DNA from: Serinus canaria
Taxonomy: Eukaryota; Chordata; Aves; Passeriformes; Fringillidae
Reading direction: 5' to 3'
Assembly: GCF_022539315.1 (NCBI RefSeq)
Contig: NC_066337.1
Span: 1,674,001-1,738,000, forward strand
DNA length: 64,000 nucleotides
The translations under genes were made by a program, and so were the position numbers. Shown piece by piece: positions 1 to 20,288 of this stretch; within the stretch, counting starts at the first letter, position 1, and each line of letters opens with the position of its first letter. Under the pieces are notes generated by a model that was not told the origin of the DNA, ran no database searches, and saw only the letters and a list, made by a program, of their open reading frames with translations.

Positions 1-8384
<8,384 letters not shown>

Positions 8385-8860
8385 GCCCCTCGGGGACGCT
8401 CGGGACCCTCCCGTGGGCGCCGTGCTCGGACAGTGGCGCTCGCCGGCAGCGGCGCTGGGAACAGCCGGATCCAGCCCCCCGGAGCGGGGCTGGGGGCAGG
8501 GGACCGGCCGAGCATCCCCCTCCCTGGCACATGCTAAGCACAACCCCGCCGAGGACGCGCTGAGCCCCGGGAGCCGTTCCCTCGGCGGGGCTGGGGACGG
8601 CCCCGGCCCCACCGCGACCCCCGCGCCCCCCCAGCCGCTCGCCTCCGCTTCCCGCTGCCCTCTTCCCCCCGGCTCCTCCCTTCCCTTCGTGGTGTTCGGT
8701 GTCCATACTTATAGAGTCCGTGTGGGGGGTCGGGGGGGTCCCGCCCTGGGGGACAGGAGGTGGGGACGGCGGTGGGACAGGGACTCCCCGGGAAGGGCCT
8801 CTCCACGCTGTATCGTGGCACCGCGGTCAATACAAGAGGTGTTTCTCGTGGCATGCCTGG
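8385..8860 (+). other. KIRREL3: KIRREL3 3' untranslated region (end approximate)
   Basis: A GC-rich sequence follows the TGA at 8382-8384. No AATAAA is present before the convergent ST3GAL4 3' end. The only polyadenylation-like hexamer noticed is AATACA at 8829-8834, followed by GU-rich sequence (gaggtgtttctcg). The end at about 8860 is therefore an estimate. Confidence 0.55.
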
Positions 8861-9164
8861 GCTGATGGCCGCCCCGCGGGGACATCGGCTTCCCTGGCAC
8901 GCTGCCCCTGGAGCCTGGAGCCTGGGTGTGCCGTGGCCTCCTGGGTCAGGCCCCATGGGGGCAGAAATGGCCGGTGGTGGAGGGGAACTGAGGCACGGGG
9001 CAGCTGGGACCCCACAAGCCCAGCGTGGGAGCCCGGAGATGGGGCGTCACAACAGGTAAGGGGATGTGGGGACACAAAGGTATGGGGACAGGCCACCCTC
9101 CCTGCACCTCACAGCCCCAAAACTCCCTCACACGCCCCCACCACGCCCCAGGAGCACCCAGCCC

Positions 9165-10105
9165 ATCCCAGCCTCACCAGGACTTTATTGGGTGCCAGCA
9201 TGAGCCCCAACACCCCCATCCATGGGTCCCCCCAACACCTGCAGCCCCACGGGGGCAGAGGGGACCCTACACCAGCAGGGAGAAGGCACCAGGTCAACCC
9301 CTCCATGGTGGGGGGACATCCCAAATGGCCACTCCTGGAGCCAAGCACACACCAGCCCACCCAAGGCCCCTCGTCCCTGACACCAGTAGCATGCAGGCCC
9401 TGGGTGAAGGCTCCACCATAAATAAGCATTTAAATTAATTAAATTAATCTGCACCACCAAAGGGCCCTGGCAGACCTCGAAGCCAAGCACCCCAGGGTGC
9501 CCCCACCCAGGGGGGCTGTGGGGAGGAGTCCCTACGCCAGCGCTAAGGCACAGGACAGGGCCACCAAGTAAAAAAGGAAATTAAAAAAAAAGGGAAGGAA
9601 TTAAATATTTGGGGGGAGGTCCAGGGCAGGGAGGAGGCAACATTAGCCTCCAAAGGCTCCCATTCCCTGGGTGGGGAGGGGCCAGGACCCCAAAATCAGC
9701 CCCTCAGCAGGGCCCTCGTCAGTGTAGGAGGGAATTAAGGGAAAGAGAATGTCCAGGGCACGGCTCCTGCCCTGGCTCACCCCCTCAGGCCCGCTGGGAG
9801 GGAGGACCCCCTACCCCAAAAACCCCCTCCAAGTCCTCGGTCGCTTCAGTGCGTCAGTAGAAAAGGCACTGGGCCACGGCCCCGCCGGGCTCCCTGCACC
9901 CCGAGAGCTGCCCCACCCTGGGTACCCGCGGGCCAGCGCGGCCCCAGCCCCAGCCCTGCTCCAGGAGTCCCAGGCCGTGGTGGCAGCGGTGACAACGATG
10001 CTCTGCCCTTGGTCACTCCGGCCCTGCCAGCGCAGTGTCCCCTCACTGCACGGGACGGTGTCCCCTCGCTGAGCGGGATGGTGTCCCTGCGCAGCCCTGC
10101 CACCC
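9165..10105 (-). other. ST3GAL4: ST3GAL4 3' untranslated region
   Basis: This sequence follows the ST3GAL4 stop codon on the minus strand (stop at 10106-10108) and runs to the first canonical AATAAA on that strand. It includes a short AT-rich patch (about 9430-9450) and an A-rich patch (about 9570-9610). No open frame of interest is present. The cleavage site is estimated at 10-25 bases beyond the signal. Confidence 0.65.
9184..9189 (-). terminator. ST3GAL4: Polyadenylation signal, ST3GAL4
   Basis: The plus strand reads TTTATT, giving AATAAA on the minus strand. It lies about 920 bases downstream of the ST3GAL4 stop codon and is the first canonical signal there. Confidence 0.65.
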
Positions 10106-13100
10106 TCAGAAGTAGGTGAGGTTCCTGACGAGTCCCAGCTCCAGCATCCGCTTGATGGCCACGGCCTCGTGTGACACGTTGTGCTCCGATGCCTGTGGGA
10201 CAGGGAGCAGGGGGTGACACCAGAGTCTGGTGAGGAGGGGCCACACACTTTCCTTCCACCACTTACACCTTCCCACCCTCCACCTTGCCCACCCCACCAG
10301 CAGGGACTTCAGCCCCCCAAAAGCAGGGACAGACATCCAATCCCCCCAAAAGCAGGGACAGACATCCAATCCCCCTGTCCACGAGCTCTTCTCCTCACAC
10401 ATAAACTGGGGATGGATCCAGCTCTCCATGCCTTCAAAGACATTCAGCTACCAAGAGAAATTGGATGATGACCATCCAAAGGTGGACTTCAACCTTCATC
10501 ATGGGAGGGGAGTGAGAGGGAAGAGCCTCCCACACCATTCAGCTTCCTGGCACTGCTCTCCTGGGCTGCCATCCTCCCTCCTGGGGGAAAAATGGGGGGA
10601 ACAGGGACAAAACTGTGGGGCAAACACTTACGGCCATGGATTTGAGTGTGATCTGTTCGTAGTAGTGGATGGTCTGCTTCTTGTTGGCCGAATCGGGGTA
10701 GCCAAAACCCGCGATGTGCACCAGGTCACAGAAGTGCAGTGCCAAGGTGATGGCCAGCAGCCCTGTGGTGGGCTTCTGGGGGACAGAGAGCCACAGCCTT
10801 CAGGGAGCTGCACGGGGACAGGCTGTCCCCACTCAGGGTGTGCAGGGTGACTGGCCATCCCCACCCCTTACCTGTTTGACCTTCCGTGGTTGCTTCATGG
10901 GGAGGTTGAGCAGTTTAGCAGCAGTTACTTCCATGTAGTAGGGATTGAGGATGCGCACTTGCTCCGGGTTGGCATCCCAGATCAATGGGGGCTGTTTCCA
11001 AAACCCTTTCCGAACCTGCAAGAGCCCAGATGTCCCCAAGGGTGGGGTGGCATGACAGCTGGAGTCTGGAGAACCAGGAAGGGGTTGGACCTGGTTTCTC
11101 ACCACACTCACCCTCTTCTTGTCGTTAAGGATGGCCTCCATCCACTGGACGTCCATGGGCTTGAAGGGCACGAGCACCAGCAGCGTGTCGGGGTTGTTCT
11201 CGGTCTGGGGGTCGAAGTGGGCTGACTCCGGGTAGAAGAGGCGCATGGTGGTCTTGGAGCCCACATCCTGCTCATAACCATGGACCGGGGCGTTGTTCAG
11301 CCTTTGGGACATCACAGGTGTCAGCCCCAGCTGCGGCAGCACTGGGGAGGGAGCGGTGGGCCGGGGCTGTACCTGATCACGACGTCATAGGTGTTGATGG
11401 TGTCCCCCATGGAGCTGTTGCGGAGCCGGTGGCCGTTGCCCACCACGGCACACCTCCTGCACTTGAGGCTGAGAGAGAAAACCCTGTCTCAACCAGACCT
11501 GCTCTAAAACTGGGGTGGTTTCAACCCCCTGGGGGGTTAAACCTGGTGTTGTCCCGTCTCCAAACCCTCCCATGCTCCATCCACCACCCCTGGGTAACAG
11601 AGGTTCATTTTGCCAAATCCTGGGCCCACAACAGACAAATCGCTACCACCCCCAAGAGAGCAATGATGAAGAAAAAGAGAGAAAAGCCCCTAAACCCACC
11701 CCAGTGTTACCTCTGGATGCTCTCGGGCAGGGAGTAGTGGGTGATGGACAGCAGGCGCAGCAGGACGTCTTCTGCAAAGCAAGGGCAAGGACAGGGTGAG
11801 GAAGGTGAGGAGGGTGAGGAGGGTGAGGAGGGTGAGGAGGGTGAGGAGGGTGAGGAGGGTGAGGAGGGTGAGGAGGGTGAGGAGGGTGAGGAGGGTGAGG
11901 AGGGTGAGGAGGGTGAGGAGGGTGAGGAGGGCAGCTTCTGCCTGACACAACACTCTGAGTGCTGCCCCATCCCGGCCAAATTTGCTCCTACTGTTAATCC
12001 CAATTTCAAGCAGATAATCTGTCCCTGGGGCTTAGTAAAACCTGGCCCACCCTTAACTCTTTTAGAGGCACCATGTGCACCCAGGGTGAGGAGAGTCTAA
12101 AAACCAAGAAAATAGCTTGGAAATAGTCCTCAGCAAAATCAACTTGCAGATGTCTTTAGGAAAAGGGAAGTTGAAACCCTAGAAGCAGCAGCAGGACAGA
12201 CAGACAGATCCCACAGAGCATTGTCAGGCTTACCACTTCCCTTGGTGCCGTAGGGCAGCTCGTAGAGCGACGGCGTCTTCACCCAAAAATAGTCCTTCAG
12301 CTGCAAGAACAGTGGGTGGTCCCTCGTGTAGCTGCCAAGGAGCAAAGGGTCAGTGACACTGGGATCAGGGATGGCACAGGGAGGGGGGTCCTGGCTCTGC
12401 ATCCCTCCACTGCCTGCTCCCAGCCCCAAAACTCACTTCCCGATGAGCTGCGCCGCTTTCTTTTCCACCTCCCCAAGGGGACACATTGTCTTGTTGTTTT
12501 CTTGCACAGGGAAATAAAAGCTGTAAAGAAAGAGGTTAATTAGATCAAATGATGCCTGTTCCTCTGCAGCCCCCTCCTGGTGAAAGGGGCTCCAGCACCC
12601 CCAGGCATTCCCGCTATAGGATTCAAGCTGTGAGAGAGAGATTTCCAGCCAGATTTAAGGCCAGCACTGCCTGGGCATTTATCTGCTGGGCTTGCAGCCT
12701 AGCATCAGAAGAGGTCTCTCTTGCTCTGCTCATGAACCTCATGCTCCACTTTCCCCATCTCCGCCAGAATCGCTGGCACCTTGAAGAGAGCAGGGCTCTC
12801 CCATCCTCCTGGGCTCAGAAAAGCAGCATTTGCAAAAAACCCACAGAGTCCAAGCACCACCACCCACCGAGGGGGAACCTCATTGTGTCCCCCATTCTCC
12901 AGCAGCAGCCAAGGATGCTACCACCTCCCCAGTCCCCTCGGATCCAGGGAATCTGCCATGCTCTGGCATCCCTGTGAAGGATGGGCACGAAGCTGCTGCC
13001 CCCCAGGAGTGAAGGAAAGGGCAGGAGGTCCTTTAAACTTGAGTAAGAAGCACTCACAGCTGTGTGTACCTGTCTTCCCGGTAGATTGAGTACCAAACCA

Positions 13101-13654
13101 TCACCAGAAACAGCGCCAGCACCCCGAGTATCTTCCCTCCTGTAAGCCCAGAGGGGAGGGGGAGAGATAAACCAATGTCAGCCATGGGGTTTAGATGGTT
13201 GCTTGTGGGGTCCCACGGCATCCCCAGCTAGACCCAGGATGGCAGAGCCTTCTCCTCAGGGAGCAGGTTTGACTGGCACATGGCCCGGAGAGGAGCGGCT
13301 CTAAGATGAGTCAGGTGGTTTTGTCCCAGGTTTAAAAGCCACTGTGACGTTTCTGTTTCCTCCTGCCTGCTTTTCATCAAAGCCTAGGCAAATATCCTTT
13401 TCTGCGTGCCTCCACCCCATTTTTGTACAACAAAGTCCGAGGGGTTCCAGGTGCCCAAGCCCAGAGATCAGGGTGCTCAAAACCACCCTCCCCACTGCGA
13501 CCTTCTCCTGTGATATCCCAACACTCCATCACTCAACTGGAACCACAGCAAAGCAGCATCCAACCCCCAGAATTCCAAATGCAAATTCCCCAGGCTCCCC
13601 ATCCCTGCTTGGACAGCGGGGATCCCTGGGGGACTCACGAGACTTGTTGATCAT
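10106..13654 (-). CDS. ST3GAL4: ST3GAL4, beta-galactoside alpha-2,3-sialyltransferase 4, complete coding region
   Basis: Ten coding exons, in transcript order: 13639-13654, 13058-13139, 12437-12520, 12234-12331, 11711-11771, 11373-11468, 11112-11301, 10872-11015, 10632-10775, 10106-10192. They sum to 1002 bases (333 residues), the same length as the human protein. All have GT donors and AG acceptors, and the phases join. It is a Golgi type II enzyme that transfers sialic acid from CMP-Neu5Ac to galactose of N- and O-glycans and glycolipids. The protein begins MINKSRGK, with a membrane anchor at about residues 9-25. Sialylmotif L lies around residues 117-163 (CRRCAVVGNGHRLRNSS onward). Motif S is around 258-284 (KPTTGLLAITLALHFCDLVH onward). 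Motif III is HYYEQITLKSM, and motif VS is HNVSHEAVAIK. It ends RNLTYF. Residues retained across the motifs suggest an active enzyme. It is convergent with KIRREL3. Confidence 0.97.
11794..11931. repeat. 9-bp tandem repeat GGTGAGGAG, about 15 copies
   Basis: A near-perfect array with unit GGTGAGGAG on the plus strand (CTCCTCACC on the minus strand), with one diverged copy near its left end (GGTGAGGAA). It lies in an ST3GAL4 intron, ending about 22 bases before the 3' splice site of the exon at 11711-11771. The 9-bp unit has no stop codon, which produces spurious Gly-Glu-Glu, Pro-rich and Leu-Thr open frames on both strands. Confidence 0.95.
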
Positions 13655-13711
13655 TTTTATCAGCAGGAAAGGGATCAGGCGGGGGCCAGAGCTCTCATCG
13701 TGGCTGGTCAC
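13655..13711 (-). other. ST3GAL4: ST3GAL4 5' exon segment upstream of the ATG
   Basis: The minus-strand acceptor CTGCTGCAG ends at 13712, so the exon begins at 13711. The chosen ATG at 13652-13654 has A at -3. The 19 codons between the acceptor and the ATG are open and in frame (V-T-S-H-D-E-S-S-G-P-R-L onward) but contain no ATG of their own. They could be translated if an upstream exon supplies a start. Confidence 0.7.
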
Positions 13712-16700
13712 CTGCAGCAGGAAAACAGGGAGAACCCATCAGAGCTGACCCTAAAGCCCCATTCAAGGGGCATCACCCCCTGCTTGCCCATCTGCATCTG
13801 CAGACAAGCAGGTACAAGGGGCCCCCAAAGGATTTGTTTATTTAAGTTCACATTTCTTTGCTACCAAAAGGTTGGTTTAGAGAGCTTATCAAAGCCAAGC
13901 AAGCAGCACTTCCCAAGGAGCTTCAGCCCTACAGGTTAGAGGCCAAAAGAAAAAAAAATTAATTAGAGAGGAAAATCAAGCCCCCAGTAGGGTTTCAACC
14001 ACAAAATCCCATGGGGGAGGCTTTAAACCCAGTTAAGCATCCACCTGGCACCAGCAGGTACAAAGTCCAATGTGCCACCACAAAGCCAGTCAGAAAGGAC
14101 AGGAGCAGCCAAGCAGGATCAAACCAAAGATCATCACGTACTTGGGGAACCTCCAGCGCCTTGGATTCACCCATCCCAGCCTGGGGAAAGGAGGTGCTGG
14201 AGCTTAGTGCCCACACAAACACTGCCCAGGGAAGCAGGGACAATTTTGTGCTCCTCTGAAACCTCTCACTCCTGGAACAAGGAGCAAAGAGCCATGGTTG
14301 GAGCCATCCCAGGATGGGCTCATCCCATCCCACCAGGACACAGCAAGGACGGAAAATGAACTTACCCGGAGGGAGAACCTTTGGGGTAGAGGGGAGGCTT
14401 TGCTCCCAGGGTGAATCCTGCTCTAAGCCAGGCTCAGAGCTGGGCTTGGCTTTGCCCTCTGACCAGCCACGTCTCTGTGTTGAATGCCAGCCAAAGGGAA
14501 AGGTGCAGCAGGGCAGGGCGATGCAAACAGTCCCTCAATCAGAGCCTGCCCATCAGAGCCTCCAGGGATTGATCACCTGCCAAGGGAGGGCACCCACCTC
14601 ACCCCCTCCCTGCCCAGGCAAGTGTCACTAACAAACCTGACACCTGCCAAACACCTGGCTGGGCCACCTCAGCCAGCCATGATCACCAGGCTTTGGGGCA
14701 AAAATGGATTGAGAATGAGGAGAAATGGGACTAAAGATGGTCCCACAAGAGCCAGGCTCTTCCCCTCCCTGTCACGGGCTTCTGAAATTAAAAGGGCAGG
14801 AGAGCAATTAATGAAAAAGGGCAGGACAGGCAATTAAAAGGCAGTTAAGGACAATTAAACCACACTAAAAGCAGCAGAACAGGACACTAGAAAAAGAAAA
14901 TTGTGTCCACTTGACAGCAGAGGGATGGGGCAGGTGAGGTGGTCCCCTAGGAAAGCACCTCTCCCTGCACCACTTCTCCTTTGTAAAACATGGATAATTG
15001 TGCCCCCCCCTTTCTGAAGGCTCCAGAAAGGGGAAGCAACCCCCCATCCCAGCTGGCTCTCATCCTGCATCCCTATTTCCAGATCAACAAGCCCCTCCTG
15101 CTTGGGAAGATGAAACCTACAGCTGGGTCTTCACAGGTGGAGTCAATACAGGGAGAAGGAACAGGGGGGTCTCACCCCTTTACATATGACAATTGCTTGG
15201 AAAAAGTAAAATTAGGGGAAGGTAAAAACAGCTTGTGCTTCCTGGGGAGTTTTGTTCTTAGTAAAACTGGCCACAAAAGCCCCAAGGGGAAATCCACTGC
15301 CTCAGCTGGAGGCTGGGTTTGCTCCTGGGGGACCTGAGTACTCCTGTTTGCCCAGGGCTGGCAAATTGCTGGGCATCAGGACCTGATTTTAGCATCAAAT
15401 TCACCCCCCAGCTTCATCTTTGGGTGCCAAAACACCCAACCAAGCACACTTTACCCCTTCCACCAGTGAAAGCACTGGGAAAATCTGCTCTGCCCGCAAT
15501 GTTTGCCTTTACATACCAGCTTTTTTTAAATAATATTTTTTGAAAGCTTTATGATCTTTTCCCAGGCTTGTATGCACAAGCTGGGCCTGATGCAAAATTC
15601 ATCTAAGGCAAACATGGCTTTTAATCCCAGAGGAGAAGGAACGTTGTTTAGTGAAGAGATCAGGGAATGCGGAGCAAAACAGAGCACACCCGGCTGCCCC
15701 CGCACCCCTGGTGCCTCTGGAATGAGTTCAAGCTCCCCACAAGCCCTCCCAGCTCCACAGCCCAAACCAGAGCAGCTGCTGAAAGCAGGGTCTGAAACCC
15801 TGAGCCAGGTCCTGTGTCCTCCCTGTAGGGTTGCTGGGGTGAGCGATGCCGAAGGGTCCTGGTGGTCCCCACAGCATCCCCAGTCTTGCAGCATCCTCAG
15901 AGCCTGCAGCATCCCTGTCCCATTATGGCACCCTCAGAGACCCCTGCAACATTCCTGTCCCCTCACAACATCCTCAGTGCCCCCTGAGTATCCCTGTCCC
16001 ATCACAACATCCTCAGTGCCCCCTGAGTATCCCTGTCCCATCACAACATCCACAGTGCCCCCTGAGTATCCCTGTCCCATCACAACATCCACAGTGCCCC
16101 CTGAGTATCCCTGTCCCATCACAACATCCACAGTGCCCCCTGAGTATCCCTGTCCCCTCACAACATCCACAGTGCCCCCTGAGTATCCCTGTCCCATCAC
16201 AACATCCTCAGTGCCCCCTGAGTATCCCTGTCCCATCACAACATCCACAGTGCCCCCTGAGTATCCCTGTCCCATCACAACATCCACAGTGCCCCCTGAG
16301 TATCCCTGTCCCCTCACAACATCCACAGTGCCCCCTGAGTATCCCTGTCCCATCACAACATCCACAGTGCCCCCTGAGTATCCCTGTCCCATCACAACAT
16401 CCACAGTGCCCCCTGAGTATCCCTGTCCCCTCACAACATCCACAGTGCCCCCTGAGTATCCCTGTCCCATCACAACATCCTCAGTGCCCCCTGAGTATCC
16501 CTGTCCCATCACAACATCCTCAGTGCCCCCTGAGTATCCCTGTCCCATCACAGTATCCTCAGAGCACCCAACTTGGCCTCACAGCATCCTCAGAGCCCTC
16601 CCACAGCATCCCCAGTCCTGCAATATCCCTGTTCCTGCAGCATCCATGGTGCCCCACAATGTCCTCAGAGTCCCCTCCCACTGGCATCTTCATCTCATCA

Positions 16701-19700
16701 CAGGATCCTCCAAGCCCCCACAGAATTCTTCGAGCCTCCCTGAGAATCACAGCATCCTCAAAACCACCACAGCATCCTCAGTGCCCCCACAACATCCCTG
16801 TCCTATCACAGCACCCCTCAGAGCCCCCAGCACAGACCCCTCACCACAACATCCTGCCTGGATCCCACCACTGCAGCATCCCTGTCTGGCAGGGGAGACT
16901 CAGCACTCGCTGGGATCAACCCTCGCTCCCCCAGGGTTGTTCCAGGGCACTGCCTGCCCCACCAAGCCCTGGAGCTGGGGGGAAAGTCCCAGGTGGATTC
17001 AGCTCCCCACATCTGGAAGAAGTGACTGGAAAAGCCCTTCTTTGATGTTGGAGGATGCACCCCCACAGCACCGCAGGCTGCAATTATTGCTGCACAAAGG
17101 ATCCAAAAGCCCCATGGCCCATTCCCCATCTCCCACTCCCTTCCCCACCCCGTATTCTGGGAAAGCCCCATCCCAGCATGCTGCAGAGGCAGCTCATGTC
17201 CAAGCCTCATGGAGTTTCCCTGTCTGCCTCTGACCTGGAGCAACATTTTGCCTCCCTGTTTCACCATGTCCCCTGGGAGATGCCAGCAACACCCACACAG
17301 ACTGACCCTCCTGCCAGGGGGGAAACTCAGAGAGGTTCATCCCTGTATCTCCATCCACCCATTCCCATCTCCCACCATGGCCTCAATAGCTCCAGCATTT
17401 CCAGATCTAAGTCATGTCAATCCACAAAGTAGAAGCAAGCACCTGCCCAGCTCCTCCCAGCCAAAAAAAAAAAAAAAGGGAAAAAAGGAATTTAAAGGCA
17501 TGGAACAAGCATGGAGGTGGGGAGTGGTTATAAATTCCCCCACACCATCCCAGCATGATAGTGATCCCAGGCCATCCTGGCAAAGCATCATGGACCAGCA
17601 GGCTTGGTACTTTTATGTTCCTATGGTAACCTGTGGATTGGGAAAAGCACGACACGAGGCAAGGACACCTCTCCTGTGCTCCCACCGTTCCATCCCACAT
17701 GCCCACGGGACACAGAGCCACCCACAGCCTGGTCCAACTTCCCTGGGTAAGAAGGATGCTCACTGAAAAATAAGCATCTCCAACAGTTTATCCCAAAAAA
17801 ACATGTCTTTACTTTTAACTGAAGGAGAGTTGGGTAGCACCCCAGGAAGGGATGCACTGGCAGTCCCTAAGGATTCACTCTCAGCAGTGGGAATCAAACG
17901 GAGACAGACAGACAGCCAGGCCAGCACAGACCCCTTCAGTCCCAGCCACACCATCTCTCCCGAGCTTTCCAGGCACACGGAGCTTTCGGGAACCAGCAGG
18001 GCAGACCCTGTGCTCCGTGGAGGACAGCAACGACCCCACAGAAGCAGTTTAAGCCCCGGGATGTTCCAAGCCCCCGTCCTGCGGGTTTTCGGCGCGGTAG
18101 GGCCGGGATCGCCCCCACGCCACGCCTGCCCCGGCACAGCCCGCGCCTGCCGCAGCCTGAGCGCAACCTGGGAGGCGGCCGGGGGCCATCCTGCAGGGAG
18201 AGCATCCAGCCAACTGCAGGCACTGCCTGGGCTTGGCACAGCATCAAAGACACCCAAATCCCCAGCCTGGCATCCCAAACCTTCCTCGCCCCAGCCGCTG
18301 CGAGCTCCTGGTGCTCGGGGAGTTTTTTTCCAAGCCGGGGAGAAAATCCTTGTGGGATTGCAACAACCACCACTGCAAGCCCAAAAGGCAGCAGGGATCA
18401 GACCTGAACCCCCTCCAAGAGATGTTGCATGGAAGGGAAAGAGGGATGCCAAGGGGGACCAGGGATCCTGGGATGCCACAAACCACAGAGCAGAGCAATG
18501 TCAAGAGCCGGAGCTGCAGTGCCGTGGGTTAGGGGGATGAAGAGGGTCATGAGGGTACAGTACTGCAAAATCAGCTCCACTGCACATTGGGCACAACCCC
18601 ACAGAGGGTGTGGAGCCAGCCTGGCCTGTGTACTGATACCCACATTTATCCTATTTTAAGAGCCCTGCGAGTCACTTTAAAGGAATCTTTAAAGGAATCT
18701 TAATTGCCTCTCACCCAGAGAGGCAGCGCTGTTTCCTTTACCATGGTATCCCAGGCACACAATAACCCAGCCAAAGATTTATGATAGGGGAAACAAGCCC
18801 TCCTTGGCATGTGAGTCTTAACAAAACATTTACCCATGACCAGACTGCAATTTTGAAGGTGGCAACAGCAAATAAGCTCAGGTACAACAAGTATTTCCAC
18901 AGTGGCAGGTCCTAGGATAAATCCAAGCTGCTTCTGCCTTCCCATGGCACTGTTGGTTTTAATGTGCTCTAGAACGATTCAGACCAGCCCTGGGTCCATC
19001 CTCTTCTCTCCCCCTATGTTTTTTTCAATCCTTGCAGCAGAAAAAACAAAGGGATGGGACACAAATCCCCTCCTACAGCCCCAAACCACCAGCTATGTGG
19101 GTATACCTGTTTATCTCACTGTTCTGGGGTAACCCTGGGCCATGACAGAGCTCAGCACTACAGCTGAGCTACAGTGCTAGAGATTACACATTATTATTTT
19201 TATTATATAGGTTTAATCACCCTTTTGCTATTTAAAACCTTTTCTTTTCAGGCAGCCTTTTCTTGCTGCCTGAAAAGGTCTCTCTCCCTACACCCTGGAG
19301 GTTATGGCTGAGCTGCTGAAGAGAGCAGAGCCACCCATGGGGTGACAAGCTCCTGCTAAGGAGATGAGGGCAGTGATAATCCTGTGGGATTTTATCCCTG
19401 ATCCCCTGACATCGATCCAGGCACACCCTTCTCCTACCTGCCCCATCCAGCCCCCCTTTGCTGCCACGCTCACCTCGGTGCCGTGTTTACTCTCCAGTAT
19501 CTCCATCCTCAGGGATCACCCAGGGATGCAGCAGCAACAGCAAAAGCAGCTTTGGCAACACAGCTTTGAGCCCGTGTTTTGGGCTAAATCCCCCCAAAAA
19601 GCAGCAGAAAGGGAGAGGAAGTGAGCTGGGGGTGCAGGCAGGGTGCAGGCAGGGTGCTGGCAGCCTCTCCTCGCTCTCCTGGGAGCAGCAGGCAGAACAC

Positions 19701-20288
19701 CCACCGGGAGCACCACTCCCTTACAGTTCTGGAAGGTAAAAACTAAACCATGGAGATGCTCCAGCCCACCCCCACCCCAAACTCAAGCAATAACCCAGCT
19801 CTTCTGGGAAAAATGGTGGGAAATTATGGGATATCAAGCTCCAGGGCTGAGTTATCCTGCAGGGAGTTCCTGCTCCCAATGGCTTTTGACTCTGGGGGCT
19901 CCCTTCTGGGGCTCAGAAGCTGCCTGCCGTTACCATTCCCCTTGCAAGGTTACACGTAACCTCGGCCCGGCGGTTTCTTCTCTGTTTCCTGTTTTGCACC
20001 AGATTCAGAGGAGGGGAACCTCCACAGCAACCCCACAGCCTGATTTGGCCAGCCCCAAATCCCCTGGGTTCCTCTCTGCTCTTTTCTCTCACGTTCAGAG
20101 GGACGTTCCTAGCAAATAACCCCGTCCATCACTTTGCAACCCCAGCATCACCTCAGTGCTCCGTTAACCCACGCAGGGAGGAGGATTCCCATCGCAGAGA
20201 GACCTTTTCTGCATCCCCAGCGGCGGGAGAGGCTGAAAGCAGTCCCAGCAGGGCGGGGATTAGCTGGCAGCAAGTCACGGCTACTTAC
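13712..20288 (-). other. ST3GAL4: ST3GAL4 5' intron, part 1
   Basis: Non-coding sequence upstream of the first coding exon. It holds the 39-bp minisatellite (about 15.94-16.57 kb) with degenerate flanks to about 16.83 kb, an A15 tract at 17463-17477, and a small GC-rich patch near 18.06-18.20 kb. No exon could be supported. The long open frames here (560, 399 and 205 codons) all derive from the minisatellite. Confidence 0.7.
15942..16566. repeat. 39-bp minisatellite, about 15 copies
   Basis: The unit is 39 bases, beginning CCCTGAGTATCCCTGTCCCA and ending with TCACAACATCCWCAGTGCC. Copies differ mainly at two positions: CCCATCAC versus CCCCTCAC, and CCTCAG versus CCACAG. Because 39 is divisible by three and the unit lacks stops in several frames, it gives a 13-residue periodic peptide on each strand (PEYPCPITTSSVP on plus; YSGGTVDVVMGQG on minus). 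Degenerate, shorter 'acagcatccctg' relatives extend on both sides (about 15870-16830). It lies in the ST3GAL4 5' intron. Confidence 0.96.

Noticed and set aside
11643..12100. Pro-His-rich, Leu-Thr-rich and Gly-Glu-rich open frames near 11.8 kb
   Set aside because: Products of the 9-bp intronic repeat in three frames and two strands.
15942..16566. A CRISPR-like array
   Set aside because: The units are directly adjacent tandem copies with no unique spacers, in a bird nuclear genome.
15551..17233. A 560-codon plus-strand open frame (and 399- and 205-codon frames) over the 16-kb repeat
   Set aside because: Explained by a stop-free 39-bp tandem repeat whose length is a multiple of three. Both strands and several frames are open, and there is no splice or homology support.
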